Shown piece after piece: positions 1-5,493 of a stretch of 7,942 nucleotides of DNA. Source of the DNA: DASQHM01 sp035632095. Its GTDB lineage: Bacteria > Pseudomonadota > Alphaproteobacteria > Ferrovibrionales > Ferrovibrionaceae. The translations under genes and the position numbers were made by a program. Under the pieces are notes generated by a model, which searched no databases, was not told the DNA's origin, and worked only from the letters and a program-made list of their open reading frames with translations. The first letter of the stretch is position 1, and each line of letters begins with the position of its first letter. The stretch lies in assembly GCA_035632095.1 (NCBI GenBank), contig DASQHM010000061.1:1-7942 (forward strand), in the 5' to 3' direction.

Positions 1-118
1 GCGCGCTCGACTTGCCGAAGGCGCGCGGCGTCACGCGCATCGCCGGCCGCGAAGCCGGCGCCGGCTTCGCGGCCGGCGATGCGCGTGACGCCGCGCGCCT
101 TCGGCAAGTCGAGCGCGC
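1..118. repeat. Perfect 118-bp palindrome with no spacer (probable fold-back artefact)
   Basis: Every base p from 1 to 59 is complementary to base 119-p, with no mismatch and no loop; the centre lies between 59 and 60. The right arm (60-118) is coherent coding sequence for the hydratase on the minus strand. The left arm is its exact inverted copy, and the hydratase frame loses family resemblance once it crosses the centre. Perfect long palindromes without a spacer are unstable in living cells, but they are common at contig ends after template switching or fold-back during amplification or assembly. The position at the very edge of the window supports that reading. A real inverted duplication is possible but less likely. 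Confidence 0.97.
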
Positions 119-659
119 GCCAGTTGCGCACCGGCGGCGCCAGAACGCATCCGCGATTCCAGGCGTTTTCGGCGATCAACAGCAAGGGGTCGAGCGCCTT
201 GTAGTCGGCGGAGCGATCATCGGCGATTTCGATGGCCGCCATGCAGGCCGCGACCGCGGAGCCGAGGCCTTCCGCCGTGAACGGCCCCTCTCCCGGCTTC
301 AAGTCGGCGCCGAGTTGCACGGCGACTTCGCATTCGAACAGCGGATGGACGAAATCGGCGAAGGATAGCTCGGCGGGACTTTGGTGGATGGTGCGCGCCA
401 AAATCCCGCCCGCCATGGGCTGATGATAGTTCACCAGTTGCTGCATCACCGGCGTGGTGAGAGCGACCTTGCCGCCGGCGAGCGGCCCGCGGCGTTCCGA
501 TGCGAGGTTCTGGAACACGGCTTGTACCGCGTAAGCCTCGGCGCCGTCCTTCAAGGCAAGATCCGGCGGCAAAGGCGCATACGCGCGCTTTTCGTCCTGC
601 TGGCGCAGGAGCCATTGCGCGATGCGTTGGTGGCGTTGCGTTGTCGCAGCGTCGCTCAC
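1..659 (-). CDS. 2-keto-4-pentenoate hydratase (MhpD-like, FAH fold), C-terminus missing
   Basis: Members of this family hydrate 2-hydroxy-penta-2,4-dienoate-type compounds in aromatic meta-cleavage pathways; related enzymes decarboxylate 4-oxalocrotonate. They bind Mg2+ or Mn2+. The frame starts at GTG 659, whose GTGA overlaps the TGA of the PhoH-like gene by 4 nt, so translation is probably coupled. Family features seen in order are a helical N-terminus, the loop around AGGILARTI, the metal-site segment FECEVAVQLGADL with its E-x-E pair, the segment LLIAENAWNRGCVLAPPV (family usually IADNAS-like), and ARGVTRIAGRE near residue 197. Residue 200 falls exactly on the palindrome centre at position 60. 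Downstream residues do not match the expected GADVLGHP-type segment, so only 60-659 is believable. The family is usually about 260 residues, so about 60 are missing. The exact substrate cannot be told, and no other catabolic gene is visible nearby. Confidence 0.8.
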   Translation of the reverse strand, partial: MSDAATTQRHQRIAQWLLRQQDEKRAYAPLPPDLALKDGAEAYAVQAVFQNLASERRGPLAGGKVALTTPVMQQLVNYHQPMAGGILARTIHQSPAELSFADFVHPLFECEVAVQLGADLKPGEGPFTAEGLGSAVAACMAAIEIADDRSADYKALDPLLLIAENAWNRGCVLAPPVRNWRALDLPKARGVTRIAGREAGAGFAAGDARDAARLRQVER

Positions 660-1390
660 AATACGCCGAGCATACTCGCAACCAGCGGGTGCCGCACCAC
701 GTCCTTCTGATCCAGGCGCACCACGGCCACGTCCGGGACCGGCTCAAGTCGGCGCGCGACATCGGTCAAGCCGGACAGTCCGGGCAACAAATCGCTCTGG
801 TCCGGATCTCCGGTCACCACCATGGTGGAATGCCAGCCGAGCCGGGTGAGCAGCATCTTGATCTGGCCATAGGTGCAGTTCTGCGCCTCGTCGATCACCA
901 CGAAGGCATTGTTGAGCGTGCGCCCGCGCATATAGGCGACCGGCGCGATCTCGATCGAGCCGTCGCCGAGCAACGCGCGCAGACGTTTGCCGCCGAGCCT
1001 GTCGTTCAAGGCGTCGTACAGCGGACGCAGATAGGGGGCCAGCTTTTCGTGCAGATCGCCCGGCAGATAGCCGAGACTCTCGCCGGCTTCGACGGCAGGC
1101 CGCGACAGAATGATGCGGCCGACACGGCCGGATTCGAACGCCTCCACCGCCGCCGCCACCGCCAGATAGGTCTTGCCGGTGCCCGCAGGCCCGAGCGCCA
1201 AGGTCAAATTGTGGCCGGCCATGGCCTCCATGAGCACGCGCTGGTTCGGACTCTGCGGCCGGACCTTTCGCGTGTAGCTTTGCTCGCGATCCTCGTCGAG
1301 CGGGCTCCAACCGTCGCCGACGGGAAACAGGGGCTGCACTTTCGCATCAATCTGTCTCGCTTTGGCAGCGTGACGGGAGCGCTTGGCCAT
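656..1390 (-). CDS. PhoH-like P-loop ATPase (short form)
   Basis: This is a 244-residue PhoH-family protein, a superfamily 1 helicase-like ATPase fold linked to RNA metabolism and phosphate or stress responses; the exact role of the short forms is unsettled. Visible motifs are Walker A GPAGTGKT (residues 67-74), the PhoH signature around GESLGYLPGDLHEKL (103-117), Walker B VVIDEAQN (164-171), the TGDPDQSD motif (193-200), and a C-terminal VVRHPLV containing a conserved arginine. The ATG at 1390 is chosen because AAGGA lies 7 nt upstream; an in-frame GTG at 1417 would place that ribosome site inside the coding sequence. The first 20 residues are basic, and no signal peptide or KH domain is seen. 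The protein is shorter than classical PhoH (about 340 residues) but contains the whole ATPase core. It is the first gene of a two-gene minus-strand unit with the hydratase. Confidence 0.95.
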   Translation of the reverse strand: MAKRSRHAAKARQIDAKVQPLFPVGDGWSPLDEDREQSYTRKVRPQSPNQRVLMEAMAGHNLTLALGPAGTGKTYLAVAAAVEAFESGRVGRIILSRPAVEAGESLGYLPGDLHEKLAPYLRPLYDALNDRLGGKRLRALLGDGSIEIAPVAYMRGRTLNNAFVVIDEAQNCTYGQIKMLLTRLGWHSTMVVTGDPDQSDLLPGLSGLTDVARRLEPVPDVAVVRLDQKDVVRHPLVASMLGVL

Positions 1391-1397
1391 ACCGTGG

Positions 1398-1402
1398 TCC
1401 TT
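1398..1402 (-). promoter_or_regulatory. Ribosome binding site of the PhoH-like gene
   Basis: On the minus strand the bases read AAGGA, followed by 7 nt and then ATG at 1390. It is the clearest Shine-Dalgarno site in the window, and it decides the start in favour of 1390 over the upstream in-frame GTG at 1417. Confidence 0.75.
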
Positions 1403-1540
1403 TGTTGTTGCACGCACACGCCGGCGCCGCGCACCGCGACGGCGGCACGACGACGCCGGGATTGGAGTAGCCCGGTCGGATAACTGGCAAAGGTCGGAAG
1501 CGGGAGATCGAAAGCCGAATTTGGGTGCGGCCGAGAAGCG

Positions 1541-1563
1541 GCCGGCTCCCGATCCGAGCCGGC
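1541..1563. other. GC-rich hairpin in the divergent intergenic region
   Basis: GCCGGCTC (1541-1548) and GAGCCGGC (1556-1563) form a perfect 8-bp stem with a 7-nt loop, CCGATCC. No T-tract follows on either strand, so it does not look like an intrinsic terminator. If transcription of the PhoH-like gene starts to its right, the hairpin would lie in the 5' leader about 150 nt before the start codon. It could be an operator, a leader structure or chance in GC-rich DNA. Confidence 0.4.
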
Positions 1564-1736
1564 AATGTGGCGACGAGCGAACAAATGCTCAGTCAATCGC
1601 GTCCTGCACGCACCATAAAAGCGCTTCAGGTACCCTATCGGCTTCGGAGAGTCCTGTCAGCAGATATTGCGGTTGTCATGGTGAATTCACACAACGGGTG
1701 GCAATGCGCCGGCTTGCTCGGCCTCCAAGCGAACAT

Positions 1737-1765
1737 TTGGCAAGGGCCCGGGCGCGGCCTAATGT
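1737..1765 (+). promoter_or_regulatory. Candidate sigma-70-type promoter for the hydrolase-mmcB pair
   Basis: TTGGCA at 1737-1742 matches five of six bases of the -35 consensus. After a 17-nt spacer comes TAATGT at 1760-1765, a weak -10 element matching three of six. The start codon lies 44 nt further on, giving a short leader that contains a small GCGGG/CCCGC hairpin at 1785-1798. Spacing and position are right, but the -10 element is poor, so this is only a candidate. Confidence 0.25.
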
Positions 1766-1809
1766 GCGCGCATGCTGCATAAAAGCGGGCCGACCCGCCG
1801 GACATTGTC

Positions 1810-2763
1810 ATGTCGCTAGCCCCACTGGCGGCGCTGGGCGCGCTCGGCGCGGCGGGCGCCGGACTGGCCGCATGGAACCACTCGCTCCGTGCCGCGGCCG
1901 AACGCTCCTGGCCGGCCGAGGGGCGATTCGTTTCCGTCGACGGTACGCGGCTGCACTATCTCGAATACGGCAATCCGGCCAAGCAAGCGGTGCTGCTGCT
2001 GCATGGGGCCAACGGCACATGCCGCGACTGGACCCATGGCGTCGCGCAGGGGCTCGAACGGGATTTTCATCTGCTCGCTTTCGACCGGCCCGGCAGCGGC
2101 TGGAGCACGCGGCCGCGGAGCGTCTGGCCCGATCCGGGCGTTCAAGCGGCATTGTTGCACGACGCGTTGCAAAAGCTCGGCGTCATGCGGCCGATCTTGG
2201 TGGGCTTCTCGTGGGCGGCAGCCGTGGCGATGGCCTATGCCCTCGACCATCCGGATGCGGCGGCCGGCGTGTTGAGCGTCGGCGGCGTGCTCTATAGCTG
2301 GCGCGGTAGCGTGAACTGGCTCTATCGTTTCGCGGCGACGCCGGTGCTGGGACCGCTCCTTGCGCGCGCCTTCATCATGCCGGTGGGGCGGCCGTTCGCG
2401 CGACGCTGGGCGTACAGCGCGTTCGCGCCCGATCCCATTCCGCCGGCGTTCGACGGCGCCGCCGTCGAATTGGCGCTGCGACCGGACTCTTTCCTGGCGA
2501 CGGCGGAAGACATCCGCCGCCTGAGCGAATTTCTTTCGGGGCAAAGCCGACGCTACGCGGAGCTTGCCATGCCGCTCGCGATCCTGGTCGGCGACGGCGA
2601 CGGCGTCGTCTCGCCGCGCCTGCATTCCTTCCGCCTGCATCGCGAATTGCCGGAAGCGGACTTGATCGTGGAGAAAGGCGCGGGCCATCTGCTGCCGTAT
2701 GCGCGGCCAGAGGCGGTGGTTTCCGCCGTGCGGTCCCTGGCCGCGCGCATCGAAGCCCGATGA
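1810..2763 (+). CDS. Alpha/beta hydrolase with hydrophobic N-terminus
   Basis: This is a 317-residue alpha/beta-fold hydrolase of unknown substrate. An alanine/leucine/glycine-rich segment (about residues 3-21) without a clear cleavage site suggests an N-terminal membrane anchor or uncleaved signal. The oxyanion-hole motif LLHGANG is at residues 63-69, the FDRPGSGWS segment at 91-99, and the nucleophile elbow GFSWA puts the catalytic serine at 134. The acid is likely Asp264 in GDGDGVVSP, and the base is His293 in GAGHLLPY. The triad is complete, so an esterase, lipase or haloalkane/epoxide-type hydrolase activity is plausible. The start ATG at 1810 has only a weak GGA 7 nt upstream. The stop TGA overlaps the mmcB start as ATGA, so the two genes are very likely co-transcribed and translationally coupled. 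Nothing in the sequence explains the partnership with a DNA repair nuclease. Confidence 0.9.
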   Translation: MSLAPLAALGALGAAGAGLAAWNHSLRAAAERSWPAEGRFVSVDGTRLHYLEYGNPAKQAVLLLHGANGTCRDWTHGVAQGLERDFHLLAFDRPGSGWSTRPRSVWPDPGVQAALLHDALQKLGVMRPILVGFSWAAAVAMAYALDHPDAAAGVLSVGGVLYSWRGSVNWLYRFAATPVLGPLLARAFIMPVGRPFARRWAYSAFAPDPIPPAFDGAAVELALRPDSFLATAEDIRRLSEFLSGQSRRYAELAMPLAILVGDGDGVVSPRLHSFRLHRELPEADLIVEKGAGHLLPYARPEAVVSAVRSLAARIEAR

Positions 2764-3185
2764 CCGGCGAAATCGCAGCCGGCATCACGCGCGGCGTCGC
2801 GCGCGCCCTGATCGACCGTGGCTTTAGCGTCATGACGGAAGTGCGCCTTGCCACCGGCCGCCGCGTCGACGTAATGGGCGTCAATCGCCAAAACCGCATT
2901 GCCGTGGTCGAGGTGAAAAGCGGCATCGTCGATTTTCGCACGGATCGCAAATGGCACGAGTATCTCGAATTCTGCGACGTCTTCTATTTCGCCGTGGCGG
3001 CGGATTTTCCGCAGGACCTCCTTCCGGCGGAGCCCGGATTGATCGTCGCCGATCGGTTCGGCGGGGTGGTGATGCGCGAATCGCCGGAGAACCCCATAGC
3101 GCCGTCGCGGCGCCGAGCAGTGACGCTTCGCTTCGCCCTGCACGCCGCGGAGCGCCTGCGGCGCCTGGAGGACCCGGAAGCCTAA
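2760..3185 (+). CDS. mmcB: MmcB-family DNA repair putative endonuclease
   Basis: This 141-residue protein belongs to the MmcB family, named for mitomycin C sensitivity in Caulobacter, where the gene is SOS-regulated. It has a compact PD-(D/E)XK-type nuclease fold. Candidate active-site residues are Asp37 in GRRVDVMGV and Glu51/Lys53 in VVEVKSG. Other matching segments are DFRTDRKWHEYLEFCD (58-73) and the FYFAVAADFP strand (75-84). The C-terminus is arginine-rich and could contact DNA. The length is close to full for the family. The start overlaps the hydrolase stop by 4 nt (ATGA). I saw no LexA box of the GTTC-N7-GTTC type in the gap upstream of the pair, so SOS control is not evident here. 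The gene ends tail-to-tail with the VanZ-like gene, and the stop codons overlap. The family call is firm; nuclease activity is inferred from the motif. Confidence 0.9.
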   Translation: MTGEIAAGITRGVARALIDRGFSVMTEVRLATGRRVDVMGVNRQNRIAVVEVKSGIVDFRTDRKWHEYLEFCDVFYFAVAADFPQDLLPAEPGLIVADRFGGVVMRESPENPIAPSRRRAVTLRFALHAAERLRRLEDPEA

Positions 3186-4264
3186 CGCCGGCTGCGGCGG
3201 AACCGCATCCACGCCTCGACCATTGCCGAGCCGGCCAGAACGCCGGCCGCGTTGATCGCCGCGTCGCTCAACAGGGGATCGCGGCCGATGGCGAAATTCT
3301 GCAACACTTCCGTCGATCCGGCGAACGCGAGCAGGCAGACGAGCACCAGGACCGGATGCTCGCGCCGGAACGCGAGCCAGGCGACGGCGCCGAGCAGGAC
3401 ATGCATCAGAAAATGGCCGAGCTTGTCGATGCCGTGCCACATCAGCGCCAATTCATGCATCACCGGCGCCGACGCGACGGTTGCTCCGACCGACGCCCCG
3501 CCAAACGGCCGAGCTACGGCGTGTTCGACGTCGCGCATGATCTGCAACAACGCCGTCTTGTCCGTGTCCGGCATTTGCGTCGCGATCAGGATGGCGACGC
3601 CGACCAGGATCACGCCGGCTGAAGCTGGCTCCGCCCGCGCACTGACCGCCAAGGGAAACAAGATCCAGAGTCCGCAAACGATCCAAAGCACCAAAAGAGA
3701 GCGCGACAGCAGCGTGAAAGCCCGATCGGGCGTCACGGCAATGACCGACACGTTGCGCATTTCGAGCGTGCCGCTGGCGCGATGCAGTTGCGCCGCAAGC
3801 AGAAGCTCGGGCGCGGCCTCGGGTACGGCGAAGACGGCGGAGTAGGCCGCCCAATCGCGACTGTCTTTGAGTTGGGTAAGCACATGCGGCAAGTCCCAAC
3901 GCACGTGGCCCGCGAAATCGACGGCCGCAAGCAATAAGCGTCCACCTTGCGCAGCGTTCGCACCCAAGATCACATCGCTGGACCGCAATTCCGCACGCAG
4001 GCGTACGTACCGGGCAAAAGGCGCCTTGACGCGCCGTTCGGCCCCGACGATTCGGCCGGTATCGGCATTGCGGATGGTCAGAGCGCCGCCGTTCGCACTG
4101 GTGGATGCATCGTGGGACCACGCACCGAAATCGCCGGGGGCGAGAACGGTCACGCCCGTGTCGCGGTACGCCGGCATGAAGCCGTAAAGCGCCAGGCTCG
4201 CCGCGGCGAGGACGATCACGGCAATCAAGCGAATCACGACGGGCCGCGGCATGGTCGCGCTCAT
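3182..4264 (-). CDS. Membrane protein with beta-rich domain and C-terminal VanZ-like domain
   Basis: The 360-residue protein has a membrane segment at about residues 11-29. A beta-strand-rich region of about 140 residues follows (about 38-178) and resembles a jelly-roll, carbohydrate-binding-like fold by its strand pattern (RYVRLRAEL, GTLEMRNVSVIAV). Further membrane segments lie near 186-206, 214-230, 282-298, 302-318 and 334-350. The C-terminal part carries VanZ-like marks: KLGHFLMH (281-288), then E319, Q322, R328, D334 and N338 in STEVLQNFAIGRDPLLSDAAIN. VanZ itself raises teicoplanin resistance, but most VanZ-like proteins have unknown function and many sit in polysaccharide loci. The beta-rich domain would face the periplasm if the first helix is a signal anchor. 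The ATG at 4264 is preferred because it overlaps the glycosyltransferase stop as ATGA; an in-frame GTG lies at 4270. It is the last gene of the minus-strand cluster. Confidence 0.87.
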   Translation of the reverse strand: MSATMPRPVVIRLIAVIVLAAASLALYGFMPAYRDTGVTVLAPGDFGAWSHDASTSANGGALTIRNADTGRIVGAERRVKAPFARYVRLRAELRSSDVILGANAAQGGRLLLAAVDFAGHVRWDLPHVLTQLKDSRDWAAYSAVFAVPEAAPELLLAAQLHRASGTLEMRNVSVIAVTPDRAFTLLSRSLLVLWIVCGLWILFPLAVSARAEPASAGVILVGVAILIATQMPDTDKTALLQIMRDVEHAVARPFGGASVGATVASAPVMHELALMWHGIDKLGHFLMHVLLGAVAWLAFRREHPVLVLVCLLAFAGSTEVLQNFAIGRDPLLSDAAINAAGVLAGSAMVEAWMRFRRSRR

Positions 4265-5448
4265 GGCCACAGGGCCTCGTAGGCGGCGAGAAGTTTCGGC
4301 GCTTCGAAGCTCCAGGCCAATTCGGTTTCGACGCGCTTGCGGCCGAGCGCTCCCATTTCGGCGCGGCGGGCGGGATCGTCGAGCAGTTCCACGATCTTGT
4401 CGCTAAGATCGACGGCGTCATTGGGTCGCGCATAGAGACTGGCGCCTTGCGCCGAGAAGCGCCCCTCGGTCAGATCGAATTGCACGATCGGCTTGCCGAG
4501 CGCCATGTACTCCATGATCTTGTTCATGGTCGATTTGTCGTTCATGGCGTTGTATTCGTCGGCATTCACGCAGACATCCGCCGTATTCAGCATTTCGAGC
4601 AACACCTGGTCGGGCACGCGCCCGGTGAAGGTCACGAATTCCGCGACGCCCAAGGTCTCCGCTTGGCGTTTGAGCGCTTCGAGTTCCGGTCCGCCGCCGA
4701 CCAGGCCGAAATGCACATCGCGCCGCCCGAGGTCGTAGACGATGTGCCGCGCCGCCTGGAGCAGGTAGCCGAGCCCTTCCTGGGCTCCCATGACGCCCAC
4801 ATAGCCGACAAGATGGCGCCGGCCGCATTTCAAACGCTCGACGGGCGGCACGATCCGCATGCGTTCGAGGCTCGGGCCGGAGCGGACGACGAAGACCTTC
4901 GCCGGGTTCATCCGGCCGCGCTCGATGGCGATGCGGCGGTAGCTTTCGTTGGTGGCGATGCTGACGTCAGCCACCGCAAAGGTGCAACGCTCCCAAAGCA
5001 GCATCAACTTGTAGAAGAGATCGCGCCGGCCGAATTTGGCTTCGTAGAGCTCCGGATTGATGTCGTGATGATCGAACAGGAATTTCCGCCGCAGCAGATA
5101 CTTGAACAGCGCGCCGACGACGAAGATATCGTCGGGCGGATTGCAGGCATGGACCACGTCGAATCCGCGCTCGAAGAAAACGCGCCACGCCAGGACGAGT
5201 TCCCAGAACAGCGCCGCCGAATATTCCAGGAGATAACCGAGCGCCCCGCTCGCTTCGACCGGCAGCGGATGGCGATAGATGGCGATGCCGTCGATGGTCT
5301 CGCGCCGCTTTTCATAACCCTTGCCGGTCGGACAAATGATGCTGACCAGATAGCCGGCATCGCGCAGCGTCGTCGCTTCCTGCCAGACGCGCCGGTCGAA
5401 AGGCGACGGGAGGTTCTCGACGATGATGAGCACGCGGCGCTTGGTCAT
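4261..5448 (-). CDS. Family 4 (GT-B) glycosyltransferase
   Basis: This 395-residue GT-B enzyme of family GT4 probably adds a sugar from a nucleotide-sugar donor to a growing polysaccharide on the cytoplasmic side of the membrane. The N-terminal acceptor domain opens with RVLIIVENLPSPFDRRVWQEA (about residues 5-25), a common start for exopolysaccharide GT4 enzymes. FDVVHACNPPD (96-106) and FDHHDINPELY (125-135) follow. The donor domain starts near HLVGYVGVMG (212-221) and includes VHFGLVGGGPE (245-255), VTFTGRVP (272-279) and the nucleotide-sugar site KSTMNKIMEYMALGKPIVQFD (305-325), with Glu313 in the place of the second Glu of the usual E-x7-E. The first Glu position is not acidic, as in related WbpY/WcaI-like enzymes. 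The length is typical. It starts 45 nt after the lyase stop without an obvious ribosome site, and its TGA overlaps the VanZ-like start. Donor and acceptor cannot be predicted. Confidence 0.95.
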   Translation of the reverse strand: MTKRRVLIIVENLPSPFDRRVWQEATTLRDAGYLVSIICPTGKGYEKRRETIDGIAIYRHPLPVEASGALGYLLEYSAALFWELVLAWRVFFERGFDVVHACNPPDDIFVVGALFKYLLRRKFLFDHHDINPELYEAKFGRRDLFYKLMLLWERCTFAVADVSIATNESYRRIAIERGRMNPAKVFVVRSGPSLERMRIVPPVERLKCGRRHLVGYVGVMGAQEGLGYLLQAARHIVYDLGRRDVHFGLVGGGPELEALKRQAETLGVAEFVTFTGRVPDQVLLEMLNTADVCVNADEYNAMNDKSTMNKIMEYMALGKPIVQFDLTEGRFSAQGASLYARPNDAVDLSDKIVELLDDPARRAEMGALGRKRVETELAWSFEAPKLLAAYEALWP

Positions 5449-5493
5449 GGCCGGATCATTGTGACGGCGACGGAGTTAACGCGCCGTTCACTG

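Larger units (their letters stand above)
1391..1809. other. Divergent intergenic region, no convincing gene
   Basis: This 419-bp gap lies between two divergently oriented units and must hold the promoters for the PhoH-like gene (leftward) and the hydrolase-mmcB pair (rightward). The part from about 1580 to 1740 is visibly richer in A+T than the flanking genes, as expected for regulatory DNA. An 85-codon plus-strand open frame at 1525-1782 has no recognisable domain and no good ribosome site, so I do not call it a gene. No tRNA-like cloverleaf was found. No GTTC-N7-GTTC alphaproteobacterial LexA box was seen by eye. Confidence 0.7.

Noticed and set aside
1..118. The palindrome as a mobile-element end, origin or telomere-like hairpin
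   Set aside because: No transposase, target duplication or replication gene is nearby, and the right arm is ordinary hydratase coding sequence, which favours a fold-back artefact.
217..762. Minus-strand open frame of 181 codons overlapping the PhoH end and the hydratase
   Set aside because: Composition is Arg/Ala-rich with no domain; the neighbouring minus frame starting at GTG 659 gives the recognisable hydratase.
500..1483. Plus-strand open frame of 327 codons across the hydratase and PhoH-like genes
   Set aside because: It is antisense to a gene with intact Walker motifs, has no domain and crosses gene boundaries on the other strand.
1541..1563. Hairpin as an intrinsic terminator
   Set aside because: No T-run follows the stem on either strand and no gene ends nearby; both flanking units are transcribed away from it.
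1525..1782. Possible 85-residue protein in the intergenic region
   Set aside because: No ribosome binding site, no recognisable motif and no link to neighbours; open frames of this size are common by chance in GC-rich DNA.
1391..1809. SOS (LexA) operator for the hydrolase-mmcB pair
   Set aside because: I looked for GTTC-N7-GTTC and its complement GAAC-N7-GAAC; the GAAC occurrences at about 1579 and 1732 have no second half-site at the right spacing.
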